In this document: one piece after another, positions 22,221-37,200 of the stretch
Numbering within the stretch: the first letter of the stretch is position 1
How the letters are laid out: every line of letters begins with the position of its first letter
From: Diphasiastrum complanatum
Taxonomy: Eukaryota; Streptophyta; Lycopodiopsida; Lycopodiales; Lycopodiaceae
Assembly: GCA_029204225.1 (NCBI GenBank)
Contig: CM055097.1
Coordinates: forward strand, 63,733,662-63,797,661
Length of the DNA: 64,000 nucleotides
Direction: 5' to 3'
Position numbers and translations under genes: made by a program
Notes under the pieces: model-generated
The model's database searches: none
The model's input: only the letters and a program-made list of their open reading frames with translations
Told to the model about the DNA's origin: nothing

Positions 22221-25200
22221 CTACAAATCTTTTGCCTTGACTCCCTCCTCACAAGGAATCTGAGTTTCATTTTTCTGTTCAATGATTAGATTTGACCCGT
22301 CTTCATCAAGGTCCATAGCATTTGAAGCCATTATTGCGTCTATCCCTTCTGTAGTTAATTCCGCCCTCTGAGCTTCTACATGCAGTTCTTGATCAATCTT
22401 TGAATCGACATGTGTGATTAGGCTGCCGCTGGAGTGAGTTGGTTCCTCAGGTTTCTGTGCATCATGAGCTTCTATATGCAGCTCTTGCTCAGTCCTTATA
22501 TCGACATGTGTGGCTGGAGTGGACTGAGGTGTTTCCTCAGTTTTCTGTGCATCATAATTTCTGAGCAAATCCTCCCCTTTGTTGGCCCCATTGGCATGGG
22601 ATTCAACTTCCTGTAGTGGAGTATTTGATTTGTCACAAGTAAGCTTTTGCAGAAGCTCTTTGGCACCTGGACTTGTCTTGTCATTGATATTGTCCTCTGC
22701 TATGCAGTTTTGTTCTTCGTTCTGTGGGAAGGATTGGAAGTCGTGTTTTTGTACCACTTCGGCATTATCATTGCCCTCCGCTATATCACTCACTTTTTCA
22801 GTTGTATCAAGTTTCTGCACATCTGTCAGCTCTGGAAGTTCTTCATCGACAATATAAGGTAGCTTTTGTACTTCAGTTGATGGCAAACTTAAAGCTGCCC
22901 CTACCAGGCACTTGGCATCTGAATGCATCAGCATTAGCTCTTCATTATGTTTGTCCTCAAGTAGTTGTACTTCTATGTCCTCCGTGAGAAGGATGTTTAA
23001 CTCTGGTATGTGTACAGGTTTTCGTACCTGTAATGGCAATTCAGAATGAAGCCCTTCTACCAGCCCTTCTTCATTATGTGCCGGTGAGATTGGTGCATCT
23101 TGATCAATTGGAACATGAGGAACTGCTTCTCTCTTTTCATCCACATTGATTGTAGCATCTGTACCTTTCTCTTCAAAAAGCTCTTCTACAAAGGATGCTC
23201 TTGTTTCTTGTTCCAGTATTTCAATAGGTTGAACAGTCTCAGTAGTGTAATAAAAATTGTCTTCCTTCAAAGGCTTGATGCATTCTTCAACTTCTTCTGT
23301 AGGATGATATGCCAGTCCTTCCTTGAGCTCAGGTTGATCTTCCATAAATATCATCTGCTCTTCTGTTGATTCCTGTGATTCCACTGCGAAGATGCTTTCT
23401 ACAAGTTCCTTTGCTATTAAAGTATCGGCTTCATTATTAGCTGTAGAGATCTCAGGCTCAAACTTTGAATCAGCATGTGTTACTGGGCTGGACCGAGGTA
23501 GCTCCTCAGCTTTGTGTACATTATAATTTTTCTGAACATCCTCCTTTTTATTGGTCTCTTCAGAAGAAGATTCAACTGATTGAAGCCCTTCGACCGGCCC
23601 TTCTTCGTTTTGTGCCAGTGACATTGCTGCATCTTCATCAATTGGACCATGATGAAGTGCTTCTCTCTTTACATCCACAGTAATTGTAGCATCTGCACCT
23701 TTCTCTTCAAAAAGCTCTTCCACAAAGGATGCTCCTGTTTCTTGTTCCGGTACTCCAATAGGTTCAACAGCCTCAGTAGTGTATCTAAAATCATCTTCCT
23801 TCAAAGGCTTGATGTATTCTTCAGCTTCTTCTGTAGGATGACATGCCAGTCTTTCCTTGAGCTCAGGTTTGTCTTCCGTTGATATCATGCTCTCTTCTGT
23901 TGATTCCTGTATTTGCACTTTGAAGATGCTTTCTTCAAGTTTCTTCGCTGTTAAAGTATCGGCTTCATTATCAGCTGTAGAGATCTCAGGCTCGAACTTT
24001 GAATCAGCATGTGCTAGTGGGCTGGACCGGGGTAGTTCCTCAGCTTTTTCTACATAATAATTTCTCTGCACATCTTCCTCTTTATCGGCCTCTTCAGAAG
24101 AAGATTCAACTGATTGAAGCCCTTCTACTGGCCATTCTTCATTATGTGTTGGTGAGCTTGGTGCATCTTCCTCAAATTGAACATGAGGAAGTGCTTTTCT
24201 CATTTTATCCACGTTAATTGTATCATCCGCACCTTTCTCTTCAAAAAGCTCTTCCACAAAGGATGCTCCTTTTTCTTGTTGTGGTATTCCAATGGGTTGA
24301 ACACTCTTGGTAATGTAATCAAAATCATCTTCCTTCAAAGGGTTGATGTATCCTTCAACTTCTTCTGTAGGCTGATAGGCCAGTCTTTCCTTGAGCTCAG
24401 GTTCCTCTTCCATCAATATTATGTGCTCTTCTGTTAATTCCTGTGATTCCACTGTGAAGATGTTTTCTATAAGTTCTTTTGCTGTTAAAGTGTCAGCCTC
24501 CTTATCAGCTGTAGATAAATCAGCCTCAGACTTTGAATCAGCATGTGCTACTGGGCTGGATCGAGATAGTTCCTGTGCTTCCCGTACTTCATAATTTCTT
24601 TGCACATCTTCTTTATTGGTCTCTTCAGAAGAAGATTCAACTGCCGGCCCTTGTTCATCATGTGCCGTTGAGATTGGTGCATCTTCATCAATTGGAACAT
24701 GAGGAAGTTCCTCTCTCTTTTCATCCATATCAATTATAGCATCTGCATCTTTCTCTTCAAAAACCTCTGCCGCAAAGGATGCCCCGATTCCTTGCCCTGG
24801 TATGCCAATATGTTGAACTGTCCCAGTAGTGTAATCAAAAGCATCGTCCTTGATGTATTCTTTAATTTCTACTGTAGGTTGATATACCAGTCTTTCCTTC
24901 AGCTCAGGTTTGTCTTCCGTCAATATAATCTGCTCTTCTGTTGATTCCTGGGATTTCACTGTGAAGATGTTTTCATTAAGTTCCATTGCTGTTAAAACAT
25001 CGGCTTCCTTGTCACTTGTAGAGAATTCAGGCTCAGACTTTGAATCAGCCGGTGCTACTGGGCTGGACTGAGGTAGTTCCTCAGCTTTGTGAACATTATA
25101 ATTTCTCTGCACATCTTGCTCTTTGTTGGCCTCGTCAGAGAAAGATTCAACTGATTGAAGCCCTTCCAACAGCCCTTCTTCATTATATGCCAGTGAGCTT

Positions 25201-28200
25201 GGTGCATCTTCATCAATTGGAACACGATGAAGTGCTTCTCCCTTTTCATCCACATTAATTGTAGCATCTGCACCTTTCTCTTCAAAAAGGACTTCCAGAA
25301 AGGATGCTCCTGTTATTTGTTCCGGTATTCCAATAGCTTGAACAATCTCAGTAGTGTAATCTAAATCATCTTCCTTCAAAGGCTTGATGTATTCTTCAAC
25401 TTCTTCTGTAGGATGATATACCAGTTTTTCCTTGAGCTCAGGTTCGTCTTCCATCAATATTATCTGCTCTTCTGTTGATTCTTGTGATTCCACTGTGAAG
25501 ATGCTTTCCTTAAGTTCCTTTCCTGTTAAGGTATCAGCTGCATTATCAGCTGTAGAAATCTTAGGCTCAAACTTTGAATCAGCACGTGCTACTGAGCTGG
25601 GTCGAGGTAGTTCCTCGGCTTTCTGTACATTATAATTTCTCTGCACATGTTCCTCTTTATTGGTCTCTTCAGAAGAAGATTCAACTAATTGAAGCCCCTC
25701 GATTGGCCCTTCTTCATTTTGTGCCCGTGAGATTGGTGCATCTTCATCAACTGGAACATGATGAAGTGCTTCTCTCTTTTCATCCACATTAATTATATCA
25801 TCTGCACCTTTCTCCTCAAAAAGGTCTTCCACAAAGGATGCTTCTGTTTCTTGTTCCGGTACTCCAATAGGTTGAACAATCTCAATAGTGTCTTCAAAGT
25901 CATCTTCCTTCCAAGGCTTGATGTATTCTTCAACTTCTTTTGTAGGATGATATGCCAGTCTTTCCTTGAGCTCAGGTTTGTCTTCTCTCAATATCATGTG
26001 TTCTTCTGTTGATTCCTGTGATTTGACTGTGAAGATGCTTTCTTTAAGTTCCTTGGCGTCAGATTGCTTATCAGCTGTAGAGAAATCAGGCTCAGACTTT
26101 GAACCAGCATGTGCTACTGGGCTGGACTGAGGTACTTCCTCGGCTTCCTGTACATTATAATTTCTCTGGACATCTTCCTCTTTATTGGTCTCTTCAGAAG
26201 AAGATTCAACTGATTGGAGCCGCCACTCTCCCGGCCGTTCTTCATTGTTTGCCAGTGAGTGTGGTGCATCTTCAGCAATTGGAACATGAGGAACTGCTTC
26301 TCTGTTCTCATCCACATTAATTGTGGCAACTAGACTTTTCTCTTCAAAAAGCTCTTCCACAAAGGATGCTTCTGTTTGTTGTTCCGGCATTTCAATAGGT
26401 TGAACAGTTCCTGTAGTGTAACCAAAATCATCTTCTTTCAAAGGCTTGACGCATTCATCAAGTTCTTCTGTAGGATGATATGCCAGTCGTCCCTTGAGCT
26501 CAGGTTTGTCTTCCATCAATATGATGTGCTCTTCTGTTGATTCCTGTGATTCCACTGCGAATATGCTTTCTTCAAGTTCCTTTGGTGTTAAATTATGGAC
26601 TTCGTTATCTGCCGTAGGGATTTCAGGCTCAGACTTTGAATCAGCATTTGCTATTGAGCTGAGCCTAGATAGTCCGTCAGCTCTCTGTACATCATAATTT
26701 CTCTGCACATCTTCCTCTTTCTTGGTCTCTTCAGAAGAAGATTCAAGTAATTGAAGCTCTTCTCCATTTTGTGCCGGTGAGATTGGCGCATCTTCATCGA
26801 TTGGAATGTGAGAACGTGCTTCTCTCTTTTCGTCCACATTAATTGTACCATGTGCATCTTTCTCTTCAAGAAGCACTTCCACAAACGATTCTCCTGTTTT
26901 TTGTTCCAGTATTCTGATAGGTTGAACAGCCTCAGTAGTGTAATCAAAATCATTTTCCTTCAAAGGCTTGATGTATTCTTCAACTTCTTCTGAAGGATCA
27001 TATGCCAGATTTTCCTTGAGCTCAGGTTTAGCTTCCTTATCAGCTGTAGAGGTCTCAGGCTCAGATTTTGAGTCGGCATGCACTACTGGGCTGGTCCGAG
27101 GTAGTTCCTCAGCTTTCTGTACATCATACTTTCTCTGCACATCTTCCTCTATATTGGTCTCTTCAGAACAAAATTCAACTGATTGAAGTCCTTCTACCAG
27201 CCCCTCTTCATTGTGTGCCAGTGAGATTGATGAATCTTCATCAATTGCAACATGAGGAAGTGCTTCTCTCATCTCATCCACATCAATTGTATCATATGCA
27301 CATTTCTCTTCAAATAACTCTTCCACAAAACATGCTCCTGTGTCTTGTTCCGGTATTCCAATCGGTTGAACAGTCTCAGTAGTACAATCAAAATCATCTT
27401 TCTTACAATTCAAAGGCTTGATGTGTTCTTCAATTTCTTCTCTACGACAATATGATGGTCTTTCCTTGGGCTCAGGTTCGTCTTCTATCAATATCATGTG
27501 CTCTTCTGTTGATTCCTGTGATTCCACTGTTATGATGTTTTCTGTATGTTCTTTTGCTGTTGAAGTGTCAGCTTGTTTAGCAGCTGTAGTGAAATCAGAC
27601 TGAGACTGTGAACCAGCATATGCTACTGGGCTGGACTGAAGTAGTTCGTGCACATCATGATTTCCCTGGACATCTTTCTCTTTATTGGTCTCTTCAGAAG
27701 AAGATTCAACTGATTGAAGCGCTTCTACCGTGCCTTCTTCATTGTTTGCAGGTGAGATTGGTGCACCTTCATCAATTAGAACATCAGGATGTTTCTCTCT
27801 CTTTTTATCCATGTCAATTGTAGCATCTGCACCTTTTTTGTCAAAAGGCTCTCCCATAAAGGGTGCTCCTGTTTCTTGTTCTGGGACTCCATTGGGTTGA
27901 ACAATCTCAGTACTAGAATCAACTTCCTTCAAATTCAAAGGCTTGATGTATTCTTCAACTTCTTCTGTAGGATGGTCTGCCAGTCTTTCCTCGAGCTCAG
28001 GTTCATCTTCAATCAATATTATGCGCTCCTCGGTTGATTCATGTGATTCCACTGTAAAGATGTTTTCTTTAAGTTCCTTAGTTGTTAAATTGTCAGCTTC
28101 CTTATCAGCTGCAGAGATTTCAGGCTCAGACTTTGAACCAGATTGTGCTCCTGGGCTGGACTGATGTTGTTCCTCAGTTTTCTGTACATAAGAATGTCTC

Positions 28201-31200
28201 TTCACATCTTCATCCTCATTGCTCTCTTCAGAAGAATATTCAGCTAATTGAGGCCCTTCTACCAGCCCTTCTTCATTATGTGCCAGTGAGATTAGTGCAT
28301 CTTCATCAATTGGAACTTGAGGAAGTTTCTCTATCTTTTCATCAAAGTCATTAGCAGCATCTGCGCCTTTCTCTTCGAAAAGCTCTTCAACGAATGATGT
28401 TCCTGTTTCTTGTTCCGGTATTCCAATAGGTTGAACAGTCTCAGTAGTGTAACAAAAATCATCTTCCTTGAAATTCAAAGGCTTGATGTATTCTTCAACT
28501 TCTTCTGTAGGACGATATTCCAGGCTTTCCTTGAGCTCAGGTTCTTCTTCCACCATGTGCTCTTCTGTTATTTCTTTTGATTCCACTGTGGAGATGTTTT
28601 CTGTGAGTTCTTTTGCTGTTAAAGTGTCAGTTTCCTTATCAGCTGTAGAGAATCCAGGCTCAGACTTTGAATCAGCATGTTCTATTGGGCTGCACCGAGG
28701 TAGTTCCTCGGCTTCCTGTACATTATTATTTATCTGCACATCTTCATCTTTATTGGTCTCTTCAGAAGAAGATTCAACTGATTGAAAGCCTTCTACCGGC
28801 CCTTCTTCATTATGTGCCGGAGACATTGGTGCATCTTCATCAATTGGAACTTGAGGAAGTTTCTCTATCTTTTCATCAAAATCAATTGTAGCATCTGCGG
28901 CTTTCTCTTCGAAAAGCTCTTTGACAAAGGATGTTCCTGTTTCTTGTTCCGGTATTCCAATAGGTTGAACAGTCTTAGTAGTGTAATCAAAATCACCTTC
29001 GGTCAAATTCAAAGGCCTGATGTATTCTTCAACTTCTTCTCTAGGACGATATTCCAGTCTTTCCTTGAGCTCAGGTTGTTCTTCCACCTTGTGCTCTTCT
29101 GTTATTTCCTGTGATTCCACTGTGAAGATGTTTCCTGTGAGTTCTTTTGCTGTTAAAGTGTCAGTTTCCTTATCAGCTGTAGAGAATCTAGGCTCGGACT
29201 TTGAATCAGCATGTGCTACTGGGCTGGACCGATGTGTTTCCTCGGCTTCCTGTACATTATAATTTCTCTGCACATCTTCATCTTTATTGGTCTTTTCAGA
29301 AGAAGATTCAGTTGATTGCCCTTCTACCGGCCCTTCTTCATTATGTGCCGGTGATATTGGTGTATCTTCATCAATTGGAACTTGAGGAAGTTTCTCTGTC
29401 TTTTCATCCACATCAATTGTAGCATCTGCCTCTTTGACAAAGGATGTTCCTGTTTCTTGTTCCGGTATTCCATTAGGTTGAGCAGTCTCAGTAGTGTAAT
29501 CAAAATCACCTTCCGTCAAATTCAAAGGCTTGATGTATTCTTCAACTTCTTCTAGAGGACGATATTCCAGTCTCTCCTTGAGCTCAGGTTCTTCTCGTAT
29601 CATGTGCTTTTCTGTTGATTCCTGTGATTCCACTGTGAAGATGTTTTCTGTGAGTTCTTTTTCTGTTAAAGTGTCAGCTTCCTTATCAGCTGTAGTGAAT
29701 CCAGGCTCGGACTTTGAATCAGAATGTGCTAATGTGCTGGACCAAACTAGTTCCTCGGCCTCCTGTACATTATAATGTCTCTGCACATCATCATCTTTGT
29801 TGGTCTCTTCAGAAGATTCAACGGATTGAAGCCCTTCTACCAGCCCTTCTTCATTATGTGCCGGTGACATTGGTTCATATTCATGAATTGGAACATGAGA
29901 AAGTTTCTCTCTCTTTTCATCCACATCAATTGTAGCATCTGCACCTTTCTCTTCAAAAAGCTCTGCCGCAAAGGATACTCCTGTTTCTTGTTCAGGTATT
30001 CCAATATGTTGAACAGTCTCATCAGTGTAATCTAAATCATCTTCCTTCAAATTCAAATGCTTGATGTATTCTTCAACTTCTTCTGTAGGATGATAGTCCT
30101 GTCTTGCCTTGAGCTGACGCTCGTCTTCCATCATGTGGTCTACTGTTGATTCCTGTGATTCCACTGTGAAGATGTCTTCTGTAAGTTCTTTTACTGTTAA
30201 AGTTTCAGTTTGCTTATCAGCTGTAGAGAATTGAGGCTCAGGCTTTGAATCCACATGTGCTACTGGGCTGGACCGAGGTAGTTCCTCGCCTTCCGGTACA
30301 TTATAATTTCTCTGCGCATCTTGATCTCTGTTGCTCTCTTCAGAAGAAAATTCAACTGATTGAAGCCCCTCTACCAGCTCTTCTTCATTATGTGCCGGTG
30401 ACATTGGTGCATCTTCCTCAATTGGAACATGAGGAAGTTCCTCTCTGTTTTCATTCACATCAATTGAAGTATCTGCACCTTTCTCTTTAAAAAGGTCTGC
30501 TGCAAAGGAGGCTCCTGTTTCTTGTTCAGGTATTCCAATACGTTGAACAGTCTCAGCGGTGTAATTAAAATCTTCCTTCAAATTCAAAGGCTTGATGTAT
30601 TCTTCAACTTCTTCTGTAGGATGATATTCCAGCCTTGCCTTGAGCTTAGGTTCGTCTTCCATCATGTGGTCTTCTATGTATTCCTGTGATTCCACTGTGA
30701 AGATGTTTTCTCTAAGTTCTTCTGCTGTTAAAGTGTCAGCTTGCTTATCAGCTGTAGAGAATCCAGGCTCAGACTTTGAATCCGCATGTGCTACTGGGCT
30801 GGACCGAGGTAGTTCCTCGGCTTCCTGTACAGTATAGTTTCTCTGCACAACTTCATCTTTGTTGGTCTCTTCAGTAGAAGACTCAACCCATTGAGGCCCT
30901 TCTGACGGCCCTTCTTCATTATGTGCCAGAGACATTGGTGCATCTTCATCAATTGGAATATGAGGATGTTTCTCTCTCTTTTCATCCACATCAATCGAAG
31001 CATCTGCACCTTTCTCTTCAAAAAGCTCTGCCGCAAAGGATACTCCTGTTTCTTGTTCAGGTATTCCAATATGTTGAACAGTCTCAGTAGTGTAATCAAA
31101 ATCATCTTCTTTCAAATCTAAAGGCTTGATGTATTCTTTGACTTCTGTAGGACAATATGCCAGTCTTTCCCTGAGCTCAGGTTCGTCTTCCATCAATATC

Positions 31201-34200
31201 ATGTGCTCTTCTGTGGATTCCTCTGATTCCACTGTGAAGATGTTTTCTGTAAGCTCTTTTGTTGTTAAATTTTCAGCTGCCTCATCAGTGGCACGGAAAT
31301 CAGGGTCAGACTCTGAATCAGCATGTGCTACTGGGCTGGACCGAGGTAACTCCTCGGCTTCCTGTACATCATAATTTCTCTGCACATCTTCCTCTTTATT
31401 GGTCTCTTCAGAGGAAGATTCAACTGATTGAAGGCCTTCTACCGGCCTTTCTTTACTATGTGCCAGTGAGATTGGTGCACCTTCATCCATTGGAACATGA
31501 GGAAGTGCTTCTCTTCTTTCATCTACATCAATTGTTGCATTTGCACCTTTCCCTTCAATAATCTCTTCCACAAAGTCTTCTCCTGTGTCTTGTTGTGGTA
31601 TTTCAATAGGTTGAATGGTCTCATTTGTGTAATCAGGATCATCTTCCTTTAAGGGCTTGATGTATTCTGCAACTTCTTCTGTAGGACAATATGCCAGTCT
31701 TTCCTTAAGCTCAAGTTCGTCTTCCATCAATGTTAGGTGCTCTTCTGTTGATACCTGTGATTCCACTATGACGATGCTTTCTTCAAGTTCCTTCGCTGTT
31801 AGAGTGTCAGCTTCCGTATCAGCTGTAGAGATCTCAGGCTCAGATTTTGAATTGGCATGCGCTACTGGGCTGTGAGTTAGTTCCTCAGCTTTCTGTACAT
31901 CATACTTTCTCTGCGCACCTTCGTCTTTTTTGGTCTCTTCAGCAGAAGTTTCCATCGATAAAAGCCCTTCTACCGGCCCCTCTTCAATTTGTGCCAGTGA
32001 GATTGGTGCATCTTCATCGATTGAAACATGAGGAATTGCTGTTCTCTTTTCATCCACATCAATTGGGGCACATGCACCTTTCTCTTCAAAACACTCTTCC
32101 ACAAAGGATGCTTCTCTGTCTTGTTCCAGTATTTCAGTAGGTGGAACAGTCTCAGTAGTGTAATTAAAATCATCTTTCTTCGAGAGCTTGATGTATTCTT
32201 CAACTTCTTCTGTAGGACGATATGCTGGTCTTTCCTCAAGCTCAGGTTCGTCTTCCATCAATATTATGCGCTCCTCTATTAATTCCTGTGATTCCACTGT
32301 AAAAATGTTGTCTTTAAGTTCCTTTGTTGTTAAATAATCAGGTTCCGTATCAGTTGTAGAGAAATCAGGCTGAGACTTTGAATCAGCATGTGCTAGTGGG
32401 CTGGACTGAGGTAGTTCCTCAACTTCCTGTACATCATAGTTTCTCTGCGCATCTTCCTCTTTATTGGTCTCTTCAGAAGACGATTCAACTGCTTGACGCC
32501 CTTCTACCGTCCCCTCTTCATTATGTGCAAGTGAGATTGGTGCATCTTCATCAATTGGAACTTGAGGAAGGTTCTCTCTCTTTTCATCCACGTCAACTAT
32601 AGCATCTGCACCTTTCTTGTCAGAAAGCTCTTCCACAAAGGATGCTTCTGTGTGTTGTTCCAGCATTCCAATAGGCTGAACAGTCTCAGAAGTGTAATCA
32701 AAATCATCTTCCTTCAAATTCAAAGGCTTAATGTATTCTTCAACTTCCTCTGTAGGACGATATTCCTGTCTCTCCTTGAGATCAGGTTCTTCTTCCACCA
32801 TGTGCTCTTCTGTTATTTCGTGTGATTTCACTGTGAAAATGTTTTCTGTTAGTTTTTTTGCTGTTAAAGTGTCAGCATCCTTATCAGCTGTAGAGAATCC
32901 AGGCTCAGACTCTGAATCAGCATGTGCTACTGGGCTGGACCGAGTTAGTTCCTTGGCTTCCTGTACGTTATAATTTCTCGGCACATCTTCATCTTTATTG
33001 GTCTCTTCAGAAGAAGATTCAACTGATTGAAGCTCTTCCACCTCCCCTTCTTCATTGTTTGCGATTGAGATTGGTGCACCTTCATCAATTGGAACATCCA
33101 AACGTTTCTCTCTGTTTTCATCCCTATCGATTGTAGCATCTGCTCCTTTTTCATCAAAAGGCTCTGGCATAAAGGGTGCTCCTGTTTCTTGTTCTGGTAC
33201 TCCAATGGGTTGGACAGTTTCAGTAGGGTAATCAGAATCTACGTCCTTCAAATTCAAAGGCTTGATGTATTCTTCAGCTTCTTCTGTTGGATGGTCTGCC
33301 AGTATTTCCTCGAGCTCAGGTTCATCTTCTATCAATATTATGCGTTCCTCTGTTGATTCCTGTGATTCCGTGTTTTCTTTAAGTTCCTGTGTTGCTAAAT
33401 TCTCAGGTTCCGTATCAGTTGTAGAGAAATCAGGCTGAGATTTGGAATCAGCATGTGGTACTGGGCTAGACCGAGGTAGTTCCTCGGCTTCCTGTACCTC
33501 ATAAGTTCTCTCCAAATCTTCCTCTTTATTGGTCTCTTCAGACGATGATTCAACTGATTGAAGCCCTTGCACCGTCCCCTCTTCATTATGTGCCAGTGAG
33601 ATTGGTGCATCTTCATCAATTGGAACTTGAGAAAGTTTCTCTCTGTTTTCATCCACATCAATTGTTGTATCTGCACGTTTCTCTTCAAAAAGCTCTTCCA
33701 CCAAGGATGCTCCTGTGTGTTGTTCTAGCATTCCAATAGGTTGAACAGTCTCAGTAGTGTAATCAAAATCATGTTCCTTGAAATTCATAGGCTTGATGTA
33801 TTCTTCAAGTTCTTCTGTAGAATGATATTCCAGTCTTTCCTTGAGCTCGGGTTGTTCTTCCACCAGGTGGTCTTCTGTTATTTCCTGTGATTCAACTGTG
33901 AAGATGTTGTCTCTTAGTTCTTTTGCTGTTAAAGTGTCAGCTTCCATATCAGCTGTAGAGAATCCAGGCTCAGGCTTTGAATCAGCATGTGCTACTGGGC
34001 TGGACCAACGTAAATCCTCGGCTTCCTGTACGTTATAATTTCTCTGCACATCTTCATCTTTATTGGTCTCTTCAGAAGAAGATTCAACTGATTGAAGCAC
34101 TTTTACCGTCCCGTCTTCATTATTTGCCGGTGAGTTTGGTGCACCTTCATCAATTGGAACATCAGGTTGTTTCTCTCTCTTTTCTTCCCTTTCAATTGTA

Positions 34201-37200
34201 GCATCCACAGCTTTTTCGTCAAAAGGCTCTCCCATAACGGGTGCTGCTGTTTCTTGTTCTGGTACTCTAATGGGTTGAACAGTCTCAGTAGTGTAATCGG
34301 AATCAACTTCCTTCAAATTCAAAGGCTCGATGTATTCTTCAATTTCTTCTGTAGGATGGTCTACCAGTCCTTCCTCGAGCTCAGGTTCATCTTCCATGAA
34401 TATTATGCGCTCCTCTGTTGATTTCTGTGATTCCAATGTCAAGATGTTTTCTTCAAGTTCCTTTGTTGTTAAATTGGCAGGTTCCATATCAGTTGTAGAG
34501 AAATCAGGCTTAAACTTCAAATCTGCATGTGCTACTGGGCTGGACCGAGGCAGTTCCTCGACTTCCTGTACATCATAATTTCTCTGCACAGCTTCCTCTT
34601 TATTGGTCTCTTCAGAAGACGATTCAGCTGATTGAAGCTCTTCTACCAATTCCTCTTCATTATGTGCCAGTGAGATTGGTGCATCTTTATCAATTGGAAC
34701 GTGAGGAAGTTTCTCTCTCTTTTCACCTATATCAATTATAGCATCTGCACCGTTCTCTTCAAAAAGCTCTTCCGCAAAGGATGCTCCTGTGTGTTGGTCC
34801 AGCATTTCAATAGGTTGAACAGTCTCAGTAGTGTAATCAAAATCATCTTCCTTGAAATTCATAGGCTTGATGTATTCCTCAACTTCTTCTGTAGGACGAT
34901 ATTCCAGACTTTCCTTGAGCTCAGGTTCTTCTTCCACCAGGTGTTCTTCTGTTATTTCCTGTGATTCCAGGTGTTCTTCTGTTAGTTCTATTGCTGTTAA
35001 AGTGTCAGCTTCCGTATCAGCTGTAGAGAATCCAGGCTCAGACTTTGAACCATCCTGTGGAACTGGGCTGGACCGAGGTACTTCCTCGGCTTCCTGTACA
35101 TCATAATTTCTCTGCAAATCTTCCTCTTTATTGGTCTCTTCAGAAGAAGATTCAACTGATTGAAGCAGTTCTAACGGCCCTTCTTCATTATGCGCCGGTG
35201 ACATTCGTGCATCTTCATCAATTGGAACGTGAGGAAGTTTATCTCTCTTTTCATCGACATCAATTATAGCATCTGCACCTTTCTCTTCCAAAAGCTCTTC
35301 CACACACGTTGCTCCTGTGTGTTGTTCCAGCATTCCAACAGGTTGAACAGTCTCAATAGTGTAATCAAAATCATCTTCCTTGAAACTCATAGGCTTGATG
35401 TTTTCTTTGACTTCTTCTGTAGGACAAACTTCCAGTCTTTCCCTAAGCTCAGGTTCTTCTTCCGTCACGTGCTCTTCTGTTAATTCGTGTAATTCCACTG
35501 TTAAGATGTTTTCTGTGAGTTCTTTTGCTGTTAAAGTGTCAACTTCCTTATCAGCTGTAGACAATCCAGGCTTGGACTTTGAATCAGCATGTGCTACTGA
35601 GCTGCACCGAGGTAGTTCCTCAGCTTCCTGGACATCATAATTTCTCGGCACATCTTGATCTTTATTGGTCTCTTTAGAAGAAGATTCAACTGATTGAAGC
35701 CCTTGTAACGCCTCTTCTTCATTATGTGCCGGTGACATTGGTGCATCTTCATCAATTGGAACATGAGGAAGCTTCTCTCTCTTTTCATCCTCATCAATTG
35801 TAGCATCTGCACCTTTTTCTTCGCCAAGCTCTTCGACAAAGGATCTTCCTGTTTCTTGTTCCGGTATTCCAACAGGTTGAACAGTCACACTAGTGTAATT
35901 AAAATGATCTTTCTTCAAATGCAAAGGCTTGATGTATTCTTGAACAACTTCTGTCGGACGATATTCCAGTCTTTCCTTGAGCTCAGGTTCTTTTTCCACT
36001 AGGTGGTCTTCTGTTATTTCCTTTGATTCCACTGTGAAGATGTTTTCTGTTGGTTCTTTTGCTGTTAAAGTGTCAGCTTCCTTATCAGCTGTAGAGAATC
36101 CAGGCTCAGATTTTGAATCAGCATGTGCTACTGGGCTGGACCGACGTAGATCCTCTGCTTCCTCTACGTTATAAGCTCTCTGCACATCTTCATCTTTATT
36201 GGTCTCTTTGGAAGAAGATTCAACTGATTGAAGTGCTTTTACCGTCCCTTCTTCATTGTTTGCCGGTGAGATTGGTGCACCTTCATCAATTGGAACATCA
36301 GGACGTTTCTCTCTCTTTTCATCCATTTCAATTAGAGCATCCACACCTTTTTCGTCAAAAGGCTCTCCCATAACGTGTCCTGCTGTTTCTTGTTCTGGTA
36401 CTCTAATGGCTTGAACAGTCTCAGTAGTGTAATCAGAATCAACTTTCTTCAAATTCAAAGGCTCGATGTATTCTTCCATTTCTTCTGTAGGATGTTCTAC
36501 CAGTCCTTCCTCGAGCTTAGGTTTCTCTTCCGTGAATATTATGCGCTCCTTTGTTGATTCCTGTGATTCTAATGTAAAGATGTTTTCTTTAAGTTCCTTT
36601 GTTTTTAAATTGGCAGGTTCCGTATCGGCTGTAGAGATATCAGGCTGAGACTTCGAATCAGCATGTGCTACTTTGCTGGACCGAGGTAGTTCCTCGACTT
36701 CCTGTACATGATAATTTCTCTGCACATCTTCCTCTTTATTGGTCTCTTCAGAATACAATTCAGCTGATTGAAGCCCTTCTACCATCCCCTCTTCATTATG
36801 TGCCAGTGAGATTGGTGCATCTTCATCACTTGGAATGTGAGGAAGTTTCTCTCTCTTTTCACCTACATCAATTATAGCATCTGCACGTTTCTCTTCAAAA
36901 AGCTCTTCCACAAAGGATGCTCCTGTGTGCTGGTCCAGCATTTCAGTAGGTTGAATAGTCTCAGTAGCGTAATCAAAATTATTTTTGAAATTCATAGGCT
37001 TGATGTATTCCTCAACTTCTTCTGTAGAACGATATTCCAGACTTGCCTTGACCTCAGGTTCTTCTTCCAACAGGTGGTCTTCTGTTATTTCCTGTGATTC
37101 TACTGTGAAGTTGTTTTCTGTTAGTTCTGTTGCTGTTAAAGTGTCAGCTTCGTTATCAGCTGTAGAGAATCCAGGCTTAGACTTTGAATCAGCATGTGCT